Source: Terriglobia bacterium (GTDB lineage: Bacteria; Acidobacteriota; Terriglobia; Terriglobales; Acidobacteriaceae). From it: a DNA stretch of 64,000 bases. Positions 43,562 to 52,956 of this stretch are shown piece after piece. The stretch spans positions 16,936 through 80,935 of the forward strand of contig JAIQFP010000022.1 of the NCBI GenBank assembly GCA_020073165.1, given 5' to 3'. Under the pieces are notes generated by a model. That model saw only the letters and a program-made list of their open reading frames with translations, made no database searches and had not been told where the DNA came from. The stretch's first letter is position 1. Each line of letters begins with the position of its first letter. A program made the translations under genes and the position numbers.

Positions 43562-45967
43562 ATGAATCACCTGTCATTCAAATGCATGAGGTTGACCATG
43601 GGCGGCCGCCCCCGGAGTGGTGCGCAGCGCTGCCACCGCCGCGACTGGGGCGCAGCGTTCGCGTTGTTGCTGGCGCTGGGCTGGTTGCTGTCTGGACTTG
43701 CCGCCGGGCAGAGCGCCAGCACACCGTCCGAAGGGGTGGACAACGGCAACTACAACTACCAGGGCTCGTTTGAATTCGGGTATCGCTTTGTGGATACCAA
43801 CGGCAGCCCGTTTGTGTACAACACCTTCGTCAACCAGCAGCAGGGGCCGCGCCTGTTTGAACAAACGCTCAGCATACGCTCGCTTAATCACGAAGGCACC
43901 GTATACGACAGTCTGTTCCTGAGCAGCTTCGGCTGGGGCGGCGATCCGGAGAACGCCAGCCGCCTGCGCATCTCCAAGAACAAGTGGTACAACTTCAACA
44001 TGACCTTCCGGCGCGACCGGAACTTCTGGGACTACAACCTGCTGGCCAACCCGCTGAACCCACCCAACGACGTCATCCAGGTCAACAACAGCCCGCACCA
44101 GTTCCAGACGGTGCGACGCATGTACGACTACAACCTGACGCTGCTGCCGCAGTCCATGGTGCGCTTCCGCCTGGGATACTCGCGCAACAACATGGAAGGA
44201 CCGGCGTTAAGCAGCATCCACGAGGGCACGGAGACAGTAACTTTCCAGAATACCCGTACGCTGCTGGATGCATACCAGATCGGAGTGGACTTCAAGGGAC
44301 TGCCGAAAACCAGCATCAGCTACGATCAGTTCCTGCAATACTACAAAGGGGACACATCCTGGGCGGACACGAACCTGTTCTCCTTCCAACTGGGTCCGGG
44401 GCTCCCCGTGGATCCGGGCATCATCTACAATCTTGCCGCAAAACAGCCGTGTGCCGCGCCGATCCTCGATCCCACCACCGTTCCGCCGACCTACAACCCG
44501 TCGTGCAACGGTTTTCAGGCCTATGCCAGGTCTGCGCCAACCCGCGTCTCCTACCCCACTGAGCAGCTGACCTTGCAGTCGAATTACCTGCCCAAGATTG
44601 ATCTCTCATTGCGAGGTTCATATAGCTCGTCAGACAGCGGCGCGAATAATTACTTGGAGCAGTTTGTCGGCTTGTCGACGCGCAGTGCGCTCCGGATCAG
44701 CGATACCACTGGGACGTCGACGGCGAAGCGTGTCGTGGCCAATGCGGATTTGGGAGTCACGGTGCACGTGACGGAGAAATTCCGCATCGTAGACAGCTTT
44801 CGCTTTTCCAACTTCCGCATTCCCGGCACCTGGACGCTACAGAACGCATCGTTCTTTGCCGCCACCTTGACCACCGCGGCCAACGTGTTCGATCCCGCGA
44901 CCTGCCCACCGCCCTTTACTGCCGCCACCTGCCCGCAGCACACCACCAACTCGGGACCGGACCTCGCCAATGATTTCTTCCTGAACTTCCTCAAGCAGGA
45001 TTGGAAGGTCAACACCATCGAGTTCGAATACGATGTAACTCCGCGCATCTCCAGCCACGTGGGCTACCGCTACGAACGCCGCAGCATCGTCAACAGCTTT
45101 GCGGATTTCCAGCTGCAGACCTTCTTCCCGACGCTCGCCACGCGCGGTAACTGTGCAACCGGGACGGTAGATCCCAATGGTGTGTGCACAGTGATCGTGC
45201 CCGACACGGAAAACCCGGGCAAGGAATCCCTGGAAATCAACGGGCACTCTTTTCTGTTCGGCGTCGCTGCGCGCCCAAACGACGCTTTGCGCGCCAGCTT
45301 TGATCTGGAGTTGTTCTCCGCCGATAACGTGAGCACCCGCATCAGCCCGCGCAATCTTCAGCACTACAAGGGCCGGGTCAGCTACAAGCCGAAAGACTGG
45401 ATCAATTTGGCGGGAACCATCAACATCCTGGAAAGCCGCAACAACGAGGCCACCATCAACCACCTGGAGCACAACCGCAACTATGGCTTTACGCTGATGC
45501 TGAACCCCAAGCCGAAGTACGGTTTGGAGTTCGGCTACAACTACGACGACGTCTTCTCCACTACGAACATCTGCTTCGTAGCGACCCCGACGCCTCCGGG
45601 CACGACCACATGCCCAGGGGACACGGCGTTTCTGCAACAACCTTCCATTTACAACAACAAGATTAACTTCGGATACACGAACATCATGTTCAAGCCCATT
45701 CCGCGGGTGACCGCCAATTTGGGCTACAACCTGACCAGCACCAGCGGGAACACCCTGCTCCTGAATCCCAACCTGACCACGCTGGGGTCCCTGGCCTTCA
45801 ACTTCCATAAACCCACCGCCTCGGTGGATGTGGACCTGGCCAAGGGCTTCACCTGGCGGACGGCCTGGAACTACTACGACTACAACGAAAAATCGGCTCC
45901 GGGGTTGGTGGCGCCGCGCGATTTCCAAAGCAATTCTGCGACGCTTTCTTTGCGCTACGCCTTCTGA
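43562..45967 (+). CDS. MtrB/PioB-family outer-membrane beta-barrel
   Basis: 801 aa from the ATG at 43562, with GGGGGAGG just upstream. The N-terminal signal is FALLLALGWLLSGLAAGQ. Mature start NYNYQGSFEFGYRFVDTNGS resembles MtrB/PioB barrels. Alternating amphipathic strands continue to a terminal Phe (SLRYAF). Several long loops carry Cys pairs (CAAPILDPTTVPPTYNPSC and others), possibly disulfide-bonded. MtrB is about 700 aa, so this one has bigger loops. It would sheath the decaheme protein encoded upstream. No separate surface cytochrome (MtrC-like) was found. Confidence 0.88.
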   Translation: MNHLSFKCMRLTMGGRPRSGAQRCHRRDWGAAFALLLALGWLLSGLAAGQSASTPSEGVDNGNYNYQGSFEFGYRFVDTNGSPFVYNTFVNQQQGPRLFEQTLSIRSLNHEGTVYDSLFLSSFGWGGDPENASRLRISKNKWYNFNMTFRRDRNFWDYNLLANPLNPPNDVIQVNNSPHQFQTVRRMYDYNLTLLPQSMVRFRLGYSRNNMEGPALSSIHEGTETVTFQNTRTLLDAYQIGVDFKGLPKTSISYDQFLQYYKGDTSWADTNLFSFQLGPGLPVDPGIIYNLAAKQPCAAPILDPTTVPPTYNPSCNGFQAYARSAPTRVSYPTEQLTLQSNYLPKIDLSLRGSYSSSDSGANNYLEQFVGLSTRSALRISDTTGTSTAKRVVANADLGVTVHVTEKFRIVDSFRFSNFRIPGTWTLQNASFFAATLTTAANVFDPATCPPPFTAATCPQHTTNSGPDLANDFFLNFLKQDWKVNTIEFEYDVTPRISSHVGYRYERRSIVNSFADFQLQTFFPTLATRGNCATGTVDPNGVCTVIVPDTENPGKESLEINGHSFLFGVAARPNDALRASFDLELFSADNVSTRISPRNLQHYKGRVSYKPKDWINLAGTINILESRNNEATINHLEHNRNYGFTLMLNPKPKYGLEFGYNYDDVFSTTNICFVATPTPPGTTTCPGDTAFLQQPSIYNNKINFGYTNIMFKPIPRVTANLGYNLTSTSGNTLLLNPNLTTLGSLAFNFHKPTASVDVDLAKGFTWRTAWNYYDYNEKSAPGLVAPRDFQSNSATLSLRYAF

Positions 45968-46038
45968 GGTTCTCCGGTTCCGGGGGAAGGGTGGCGGTTT
46001 CGCCGCCCTTGCCAGGTCGCCGACTACGGGCCGCCCCA

Positions 46039-46054
46039 TGTGATCTGCATCACA
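46039..46054. promoter_or_regulatory. CRP-type palindrome TGTGA-N6-TCACA
   Basis: Perfect TGTGA-TCTGCA-TCACA, 92 bases before the start of the CbcL-like gene. Suggests separate control of that gene by the local Crp/Fnr-type regulator. Confidence 0.6.
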
Positions 46055-46146
46055 GTTGCGGGTGAGGTCAGGCACTGCCCGGCGGCACCGGTTCCGCGAA
46101 GAATGGAGATGCGGTGGGGTTCTAGGACGCAGGAGGCCGGGCGGGT

Positions 46147-48228
46147 ATGGCGATTGGCAGGAACCTTCGGAGCGCGGGCAGGAGGGGGAATAAACGGGTT
46201 CTCTTCATGGTCTTGGCCCTGCTGCTTACCACTGCGCTCGCCTGGGCGGCGCAGAAACCCTCCCCGGCCCCGCCGAAGCCCACCAATGACGAATGTTTGG
46301 CCTGTCACGGGGACCCAACCCTGACCAAGGAAGTCAACGGCAAGCGGGTGAGCCTGTTCGTGAACCCGGATACCTTCAAGATTTCCATCCACGGTGGAAT
46401 GTTTACCTGCGTGGATTGCCATACCGACCTCAAGAGCGCACCCCATGATGGCACCCCGGCCAAAGTTTCCTGCGCCACCTGCCACGCCGATGAGCAAGGT
46501 ATCTATGACCGCAGCTATCACGCCAAGGCCATCAAGGCGGGCGATGGTCAGGCTGCCACTTGCGTGAATTGCCACGGCAGCCCGCACGAACTGCTGCCCG
46601 CATCCGATCCCAAGTCAAGGGTCAACCATGCCAACATCCCGGCCACCTGCGGCAGCTGCCACGGGCAGAAGAAGCTGATGGAAGCGAGCGGTCACAGTGC
46701 TCAGCCATTCCTCTCATATGAGGACAGCGTGCATGGCCGCGCCGTGGCCGGAGGTTCGGAGAAAGCGGCGGTGTGTACCGACTGCCATGGCACCCACGAG
46801 ATCCTGGCCGCAAGCGATCCCAACTCGTCCATTTTCAAGTTCAATGTGCCGACTACTTGTGCGAAATGTCACCAGCCCGTGAAACAGGAGTTCATGCAGA
46901 GCATTCACGGGCAGGCGATCGCGCGCGGGAACGGGCAGGCCCCGGTGTGCACGGATTGCCACGGGATTCACACCATCAAGGCGCCCACCGATCCGAATTC
47001 TTCCGTTTCTCCCCAGAATCTGGCGCGCATTACCTGTGCCCGTTGCCACGAAGGCGTGCGCCTGTCGCAGGAATTCGGGCTGCCCGGGCGCAGAGTCTCG
47101 ACGTACCTGCAGAGCTATCACGGCCTCGCGTCGGAGCTGGGCTCATCGGTGGTCGCGAACTGCGCGAGCTGCCACGGCGTGCACAACATTCTGCCCTCGA
47201 GTGATCCGCGGTCCACCATCAACCGCGCCAATCTGGTGAAGACCTGTGGCCAGTGCCATCCCGGAGTGACCGAGAAGTTCGTCACCGCGGAAGTACACGT
47301 GAACGCGCCGCTCTCGGCTGACACCGGCAGTATCGCGGTGCGCTGGATTCGTAAGTTCTATCTCGGCATGATCGCGCTGGTGATCGGTGGCATGGTGCTG
47401 CACAATCTCATCATCTGGCGCCGCAAAGCCCTGCTCCGTCGCAAAGTCGAGCAGCGCGTAGTGACGCGCATGAGCCGCAATCAGCGCATTCAGCACTGGC
47501 TGCTGCTGGGCAGCTTCATCGTACTGGTCATCACCGGGTTCGCACTGAAGTTCCCGGATTCCTGGTTCGCAGCGCTGCTGGGAATGGGCGAGAAAGTGCG
47601 CGGCATCACCCACCGGGTGGCTGCTGTCGTTCTGATAAGTGTCGGCGCCTACCACCTGTTCTACGTTATTCTCAGCCGTGACGGCCGCCGACTCGTAGGC
47701 GACTTCCTGCCGGTCCCCAAGGATGCTTCCGACGTGTGGCGCACTTTGCGCTACAACCTTGGTATGGATTCGGAGAAACCGACGTTTGCCCGCTTCAACT
47801 ATGCTGAGAAGGCAGAGTACTGGGCGCTGGTGTGGGGCCTGATCGTGATGGCGAGCACCGGCATGATGCTCTGGGCCAAGGTCGCCGTAGGCAACCTGCT
47901 GCCGCGCTGGTGGCTGGATGTAGCCACGGCCATCCACTTCTACGAGGCGGTGCTGGCCACCTTGGCTATCGTGGTCTGGCATTTCTACCAGGTGTTCCTC
48001 GATCCCGACGTGTACCCCATGAATTGGGCATGGTGGGACGGCAAGATGTCATTCGAGCACTACCGCGAAGAGCACGCGTTGGACGCTGCAACGCTGCTGG
48101 AGGCGGCCCGCACCCAACCTGCTGAACCCGTCGAAGCGGAGGCAGCAGCACCCGCGACCGCGGACACGGCCGTTCCCGAGGTCCCAGTTCCTGAGGCGGA
48201 GCGGGAGCCGGTGGATTCTCACAAATGA
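46147..48228 (+). CDS. CbcL-like fusion: 11-heme c cytochrome plus b-type membrane domain
   Basis: 693 aa; signal or anchor VLFMVLALLLTTALAWA. The periplasmic part (to about residue 385) has eleven CxxCH motifs: CLACH, CVDCH, CATCH, CVNCH, CGSCH, CTDCH, CAKCH, CTDCH, CARCH, CASCH, CGQCH. A FdnI/HydC-like diheme b domain with about five spans follows, with His-bearing helices (IQHWLLLGSFIVLVITGFAL; HRVAAVVLISVGAYHLFYV; IHFYEAVLATLAIVVWHFYQ). Geobacter CbcL, a menaquinol oxidase for extracellular acceptors, has the same architecture. AGGAGG lies ten bases upstream. Confidence 0.85.
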   Translation: MAIGRNLRSAGRRGNKRVLFMVLALLLTTALAWAAQKPSPAPPKPTNDECLACHGDPTLTKEVNGKRVSLFVNPDTFKISIHGGMFTCVDCHTDLKSAPHDGTPAKVSCATCHADEQGIYDRSYHAKAIKAGDGQAATCVNCHGSPHELLPASDPKSRVNHANIPATCGSCHGQKKLMEASGHSAQPFLSYEDSVHGRAVAGGSEKAAVCTDCHGTHEILAASDPNSSIFKFNVPTTCAKCHQPVKQEFMQSIHGQAIARGNGQAPVCTDCHGIHTIKAPTDPNSSVSPQNLARITCARCHEGVRLSQEFGLPGRRVSTYLQSYHGLASELGSSVVANCASCHGVHNILPSSDPRSTINRANLVKTCGQCHPGVTEKFVTAEVHVNAPLSADTGSIAVRWIRKFYLGMIALVIGGMVLHNLIIWRRKALLRRKVEQRVVTRMSRNQRIQHWLLLGSFIVLVITGFALKFPDSWFAALLGMGEKVRGITHRVAAVVLISVGAYHLFYVILSRDGRRLVGDFLPVPKDASDVWRTLRYNLGMDSEKPTFARFNYAEKAEYWALVWGLIVMASTGMMLWAKVAVGNLLPRWWLDVATAIHFYEAVLATLAIVVWHFYQVFLDPDVYPMNWAWWDGKMSFEHYREEHALDAATLLEAARTQPAEPVEAEAAAPATADTAVPEVPVPEAEREPVDSHK

Positions 48229-48372
48229 AGTTCTGCAAAAGGGACTTTGCTTTGCTGTTCAAGGTGGGGAAGAATCTTGTCCTCACTTCTATAGACATGA
48301 TTCGTGACAAGATGGACACTCGATACCGAGCAGGCCTTGTGAGCAAACAGAGACAGTGGGCGGAGACAACGA

Positions 48373-49902
48373 ATGACTGAGCCGCAGCCAGACCGGATCA
48401 AGCCCTGGAGCAGAGTGCGTCAACTGCTGCGCAATCCCATCAGCCTGGCAGGCGTGGCCCTTGCGCTGGTCAGCCTGGCCAACATTCTCTTCCTGTTCGT
48501 GATTGACCTCGTGGAGGCGCGGCCGACCCCTTACATCGGCATTCTGGCCTACATGGTGGGGCCGGCATTTTTCATCCTGGGACTGGCGCTGGTTCCGCTG
48601 GGGATCTGGTATGACCGGCGGAAGCGGCGGGGCCAGCAGGCAGGCGAGGCGACACGCTATCTGCGCATTGACTTCAGCGATCCCAGCCACCGCGGAGCCT
48701 TGTCTTTCTTTCTCACGTTTCTGGTCGTCTTCATCCTGATGAGTGTGGTGGGCAGTTACCGCGCCTACGAGTTTACGGACTCGGTGCAGTTTTGCGGGCA
48801 GTTATGTCATTCGGTGATGAATCCGGAGTTCACGGCGTACCAGCATTCGCCACATGCCCGGGTGGCGTGTGTCGAATGTCACGTGGGGGCGGGGGCTACG
48901 TGGTATGTGAAATCCAAGTTGTCGGGAGCCCGGCAGGTGTTTGCCACAACCTTCAATACTTATCCGCGGCCCATCCCCACGCCGGTCCACAACCTGCGCC
49001 CGGCACAGGAAACCTGCGAGGAGTGCCATTGGCCGGCGCGGTTCTACGGCGCGCAACTGAAGGTGTTCACTCACTACGCCAGCGACGAGAAAAATACCCC
49101 ACGGCAGATTCGCATGTTGATCCGGGTTGGCGGCGGCGATCCGGCCACGGGTGCGCCGGAGGGCATTCACTGGCACATGAATATCGCCAACGAGATCACC
49201 TACGTGGCGGCCGACGAGCAGCATCAAGTGATTCCCTATATCCACGTCAAAGACATGCAGGGGCGGGTGACCGAGTATTATGCCAGCGACTCGAAGTTGA
49301 GCAAGGAAGAGGCCGCCAAGGCCCCCAGGCGGCGCATGGACTGCGTGGACTGCCATAATCGGCCAACCCACATTTACACGCCCCCGGACCTGGCTGTGGA
49401 CCAGTCGCTGCTGGCCCGGCGTATGGATAGCTCGCTGCCTTTCCTGAAACAGCAGGCGGTTTCGGCGCTGACCGGAAAATATGACAGCACGCCCCAGGCC
49501 ATGCAGGGCATCGCCAAGGAGATGCACGAATTCTACGAGAGCAAGTATCCGGAACTGTCGAAGAGCAAGGAACTGGAGATTCGTAACGCCATTGACGAAG
49601 TGCAGAAGATCTACGCCCGTACCATATTTCCGGAGATGAAGCTGAACTGGCAGACGCATCCCAACAATGTCGGGCATTTCTACTTCAACGGCTGCTTCCG
49701 TTGTCACGACGGACAGCATGTGAGTACAGATGGCAAGACCTTATCCAAGGACTGCGACACCTGCCACACCGTGCTGAGTCAAAGCGAAGGAGCCACCAAG
49801 CTTGTGTCAGCGGAGGGGGCCAAATTCCAGCACCCGGTGGACCTGGGCGACCTGACACAGGTGAACTGCAGTGACTGCCACACCGGGGGGGTGGGGCCGT
49901 AG
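48373..49902 (+). CDS. NapC/NirT-type 7-heme quinol dehydrogenase, ImcH-like
   Basis: 509 aa with three membrane spans in the first ~130 residues (ISLAGVALALVSLANILFLF; YMVGPAFFILGLALVPLGIW; ALSFFLTFLVVFILMSVVG). Heme motifs: an unusual CGQLCH (CX3CH) at 141-146, then CVECH, CEECH, CVDCH, CFRCH, CDTCH, CSDCH. The stretch after the first heme (SVMNPEFTAYQHSPHARVAC) is typical of NapC quinol oxidases. Seven hemes with a NapC core recalls Geobacter ImcH. Passes quinol electrons to periplasmic cytochromes. GGAG lies eight bases upstream. Confidence 0.85.
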   Translation: MTEPQPDRIKPWSRVRQLLRNPISLAGVALALVSLANILFLFVIDLVEARPTPYIGILAYMVGPAFFILGLALVPLGIWYDRRKRRGQQAGEATRYLRIDFSDPSHRGALSFFLTFLVVFILMSVVGSYRAYEFTDSVQFCGQLCHSVMNPEFTAYQHSPHARVACVECHVGAGATWYVKSKLSGARQVFATTFNTYPRPIPTPVHNLRPAQETCEECHWPARFYGAQLKVFTHYASDEKNTPRQIRMLIRVGGGDPATGAPEGIHWHMNIANEITYVAADEQHQVIPYIHVKDMQGRVTEYYASDSKLSKEEAAKAPRRRMDCVDCHNRPTHIYTPPDLAVDQSLLARRMDSSLPFLKQQAVSALTGKYDSTPQAMQGIAKEMHEFYESKYPELSKSKELEIRNAIDEVQKIYARTIFPEMKLNWQTHPNNVGHFYFNGCFRCHDGQHVSTDGKTLSKDCDTCHTVLSQSEGATKLVSAEGAKFQHPVDLGDLTQVNCSDCHTGGVGP

Positions 49903-49920
49903 TGGCAGATTGCGGAAGCC

Positions 49921-51189
49921 CTAACTCTCGATCTGCCTGATGTAAAGCCGCAGGCCGATCAAGGCCAGAGCGATCGCGATCAGGGAGATGGCCAACCCAA
50001 TCCGCCGATAGTTGCGTTCGGCAAGGGCCTGTTGTCCTGCCGTGTAGTCCTTTGCGGCGGCTGCGACACCGAGTTTGACATCTGCTCCGACGCGGTCAAC
50101 ATTGAAACTGTGAATGGTGACGCGGGCCTTGGTCAGGGCATCTCTAGCCTGCGTCAAATCCAGCTTGGGCTGGCTCACTTCCATGCCGGATCGCTCGGCA
50201 GTCCCCAGAATCTGGTCCGCATTCCCAATCGCCACTGCGAGTTGAGCCAACTGTTCCCTGATTTTCCCAGCTGCGGCATACCCAGCATCGCCTTGCGTGT
50301 GGCATTGGGTGCAAACCGCCTTGTCGCCGGTTCCGATGAATTCGTCGGTTGGGTGCAGGATGCCATGATTGCTGTGGCAGGTCACACAGCCCGGCAGGCC
50401 AGCGGAGGCGAACGCTTCTTTATGCGGGCTGGTGTCAAATAGTTGGGACTGGAACACGTGGCAGGTGGAGCAAACGTTGGCCACGCTGGCGACGCCCGGC
50501 GGAGTCGCGCCATGATTGCCATGGCAGGTGGTGCAGGTCGGGGCGCTTAAGTCCCCGCGCACCGCCAGCGCGTCGTGGTGGACGCTCTTGCTGTACTCCG
50601 CAAACTGGTTGGTGGGGATTTTGTAGCTGCTCATGTAGGCAGCATCGGCGTGACAGCGCGAACAGGTGGTCGCCACATTGACGGGATTCACCGTAGAACG
50701 CGGGTCACTGGGCGCCCGCAGATCATGGACACTGTGACAGTCGGTACAGACAGCAACCTTGGTGTCGCCGCCGGCCAGGCGCTTGCCGTGCACGCTGGTC
50801 AGATATTGGCTAAGCTGGTCGGTACGCAGACTCGGGTTAAAGCCCCGGATGTATGCCGGATCCGAGTGGCAGCTTCCGCATAACGCTGGGATCTGCTTGC
50901 GATCAATCTTGCCTTTCCAGCCGGCTTTGCGGCTCATGGCTTGGTCGGCATCGTCACTGGTCGCATCGCCCCCGTGGCAGTTCACGCAGGTCAGACCCTT
51001 CTGGGCATGAATATCCTGACTGAATTTGTCTTGGGTTACTCCGAAGGGATCAGGCAGCGTGGAGTGACAATCGAGGCACGAGTTCTTGGCCTGTCCGTAG
51101 CCGAAGCTGGCTGACAGCCCAAGGAAAGCTGCCAGCAGGAGCCAGCGGACGCCAGCGCGGGATCGGGTGCTACTTGGCAAAATGGCCAT
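49921..51189 (-). CDS. Membrane-anchored 9-heme c-type cytochrome of the bc operon
   Basis: 422 aa; signal peptide ([18 protein letters not shown]), nine CxxCH motifs (CLDCH, CVNCH, CGSCH, CTDCH, CSRCH, CTTCH, CSTCH, CVTCH, CTQCH), then a helical stretch and one C-terminal span ([19 protein letters not shown]). It overlaps the cytochrome b gene by 20 bases. It probably replaces the cytochrome c1 of a classical bc1 complex and takes electrons from the Rieske protein. Periplasmic, tail-anchored. Confidence 0.85.
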   Translation of the reverse strand: MAILPSSTRSRAGVRWLLLAAFLGLSASFGYGQAKNSCLDCHSTLPDPFGVTQDKFSQDIHAQKGLTCVNCHGGDATSDDADQAMSRKAGWKGKIDRKQIPALCGSCHSDPAYIRGFNPSLRTDQLSQYLTSVHGKRLAGGDTKVAVCTDCHSVHDLRAPSDPRSTVNPVNVATTCSRCHADAAYMSSYKIPTNQFAEYSKSVHHDALAVRGDLSAPTCTTCHGNHGATPPGVASVANVCSTCHVFQSQLFDTSPHKEAFASAGLPGCVTCHSNHGILHPTDEFIGTGDKAVCTQCHTQGDAGYAAAGKIREQLAQLAVAIGNADQILGTAERSGMEVSQPKLDLTQARDALTKARVTIHSFNVDRVGADVKLGVAAAAKDYTAGQQALAERNYRRIGLAISLIAIALALIGLRLYIRQIES

Positions 51190-52255
51190 AGACAGTCATA
51201 CCTGCTACATAAGCCAGAGCAAAGATTGCAACTCCGGTGATCCACCGCTTGGTTCGCGAGGGGTGATCGCTCTCGAAAAACGGTAACAGCAGCCACAACA
51301 GCCCGATCACTCCGAAGGCCAGTACTCCTAGAATTTCCCCATCAATGAACCACACCTTGGGAGGAATCAGCTTGAGCGTCTGGAACATAAAAAGGAAGTA
51401 CCACTCGGGCTTGATTCCCGCCGGCGCCGGCACAAAGGGGTCTGCCTTGACCCCCAGGTTCCAGGGGAAGATTGCAGCCAGCGCTCCCAGCACTCCCAGA
51501 GCCACGTACCAAGCCATCAGTTCGCGCAGCAGGAAATTGGGAAAGAACTTCATCTCGCGTTTCACGGACGGGTTCGCGGTCCACTCCACTTCCAGTTTCG
51601 GAGGCACACTGATGCCGAGGCGCTGCACCAGCAACACGTGGACGAGAATCAGCAGAGTTGCCAAGCCCGGCAGCACGGCCACATGAAATCCAAAAAAACG
51701 GGTCAGGGTGGCGCCAGTCACCTCCTCGCCGCCACGAAGGAAAATCATCATCGGCTTGCCGACGATGGGAACTTGTCCCGTGATCTCGGTGCCCACCTTG
51801 GTGGCGAAGAAAGCCAGCGTGTTCCACGGCAGCAGGTAGCCGCTGAAGCCGAATCCCATCACCAGGAACAGCAGGATGACTCCGCTGACCCAGGTGAGTT
51901 CACGCGGCTTGCGGTACGCCTTGAGGAACAGCACGCTAAACATGTGGGCGAACGCAGTAAAGATCATCAGGTTGGCCGACCAGGAGTGGACGGAACGAAT
52001 CAGCCAGCCAAACTGCACCTGCGTCATGATGTACTGGACGCTCTCGAAGGCTTCGTTTGCCCCCGGCCGGTAATACAAAAGCAGCAGGATTCCGGTCAGC
52101 ACCTGGATGACAAATAGAAAGAGAGTGATGCCTCCAAGGAAGTACCAATAAGAAAGGCGGTGCAAAGGAACAGCTTTTTCCCGCAAGGGAGCGATCAGGT
52201 CATCCCATTCGAAGCGCTCATCCAGCCACTGCCGCAGCTTAGGTAGAGGATTCAT
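51170..52255 (-). CDS. Cytochrome b (b6 plus subunit IV-like) of a bc-type complex
   Basis: 361 aa with about eight spans. The b-heme His pairs lie in [20 protein letters not shown] and in [20 protein letters not shown]. The quinol site motif is [11 protein letters not shown]-terminal b6-like and C-terminal subunit-IV-like halves are fused in one chain. Works with the upstream Rieske protein to oxidise quinol. Overlaps the 9-heme cytochrome gene, so the subunits are made together. Confidence 0.93.
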   Translation of the reverse strand: MNPLPKLRQWLDERFEWDDLIAPLREKAVPLHRLSYWYFLGGITLFLFVIQVLTGILLLLYYRPGANEAFESVQYIMTQVQFGWLIRSVHSWSANLMIFTAFAHMFSVLFLKAYRKPRELTWVSGVILLFLVMGFGFSGYLLPWNTLAFFATKVGTEITGQVPIVGKPMMIFLRGGEEVTGATLTRFFGFHVAVLPGLATLLILVHVLLVQRLGISVPPKLEVEWTANPSVKREMKFFPNFLLRELMAWYVALGVLGALAAIFPWNLGVKADPFVPAPAGIKPEWYFLFMFQTLKLIPPKVWFIDGEILGVLAFGVIGLLWLLLPFFESDHPSRTKRWITGVAIFALAYVAGMTVYGHFAK

Positions 52256-52256
52256 C

Positions 52257-52721
52257 TCAGGCTTCCCGGCGGCGCCTCACGAAGATCTCCTCGCCGCGAA
52301 CTTGCACTTCGTAACTTTCCAAAGGACGTGGCGGGGGCCCAGAGATGTTCCGGCCGTTCAAGTCGTACATGCCGTTGTGGCAGGCGCACCAGACTTCATG
52401 CAAGTCATCGCGATACTGCACGGTGCAGGAAAGATGAGTGCACGTCGCCGACATGGCACGATACTGCCCATCGGCGGTGCGGATCAGCAATCCGGGGCGG
52501 TTGCCGAAGCGAAAAATCTTGCCGCTGTTCGGCTTCAATTCTCCGACCCGGCCGGCAACGACGGAATCGGCGCCCAAGTCGGACGCTTTGGGCGGAATCA
52601 AGTAGCGCAATACGGGATAGAAGAAAGCGGCCGCTGTGGCCAGAAATCCGCCACTCAGCAAGACCTCCACAAAACGTCTGCGCGGCAACGGCGCTGACAG
52701 CCGCTCACTCGGGTTGATCAT
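52257..52721 (-). CDS. Rieske iron-sulfur protein
   Basis: 154 aa with an N-terminal uncleaved membrane anchor ([20 protein letters not shown]) beginning with twin Arg, as in Tat-routed Rieske proteins. The [2Fe-2S] ligands are in CTHLSC and CACHNG. It is the first gene of the minus-strand operon Rieske-cytochrome b-9-heme cytochrome, one base from the next gene. Its promoter region, shared with the divergent radical SAM gene, has two GTGA-N6-TCAC sites. Confidence 0.93.
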   Translation of the reverse strand: MINPSERLSAPLPRRRFVEVLLSGGFLATAAAFFYPVLRYLIPPKASDLGADSVVAGRVGELKPNSGKIFRFGNRPGLLIRTADGQYRAMSATCTHLSCTVQYRDDLHEVWCACHNGMYDLNGRNISGPPPRPLESYEVQVRGEEIFVRRRREA

Positions 52722-52840
52722 CCCTGCTTACCTGTCGCCATAGCGGTCTCTCGGATGGCTTCCAGCATCGTAAACCCAGGACCTCAGATTCCACTGAAAA
52801 ATATGGGTTAAAGGATCGCATTTTCACGGGCTTAAGCATA

Positions 52841-52854
52841 GTGACGTGGATCAC
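52841..52854. promoter_or_regulatory. GTGA-N6-TCAC palindrome 1 between bc operon and radical SAM gene
   Basis: GTGA-CGTGGA-TCAC, followed by A. It is 120 bases upstream of the Rieske start and about 100 bases upstream of the radical SAM start at 52957. Confidence 0.5.
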
Positions 52855-52862
52855 AATTGCTC

Positions 52863-52876
52863 GTGATACGAGTCAC
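52863..52876. promoter_or_regulatory. GTGA-N6-TCAC palindrome 2 between bc operon and radical SAM gene
   Basis: GTGA-TACGAG-TCAC with flanking C and G (5+5 symmetry). Its centre lies 22 bases from that of palindrome 1, two helical turns, so two dimers could bind on the same DNA face. Confidence 0.55.
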
Positions 52877-52956
52877 GGCCTGCGCGGTCATCGTTCTCTA
52901 TCGTGACAGCAGGGGTGAACAGCAATTCCCCAGGTGAAGTGCGAAGGAGGCCGTAC

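Noticed and set aside
47143..47982. 279-aa minus-strand frame inside the CbcL-like gene
   Set aside because: Shadow of the plus-strand multiheme gene, whose heme motifs fix the true frame.
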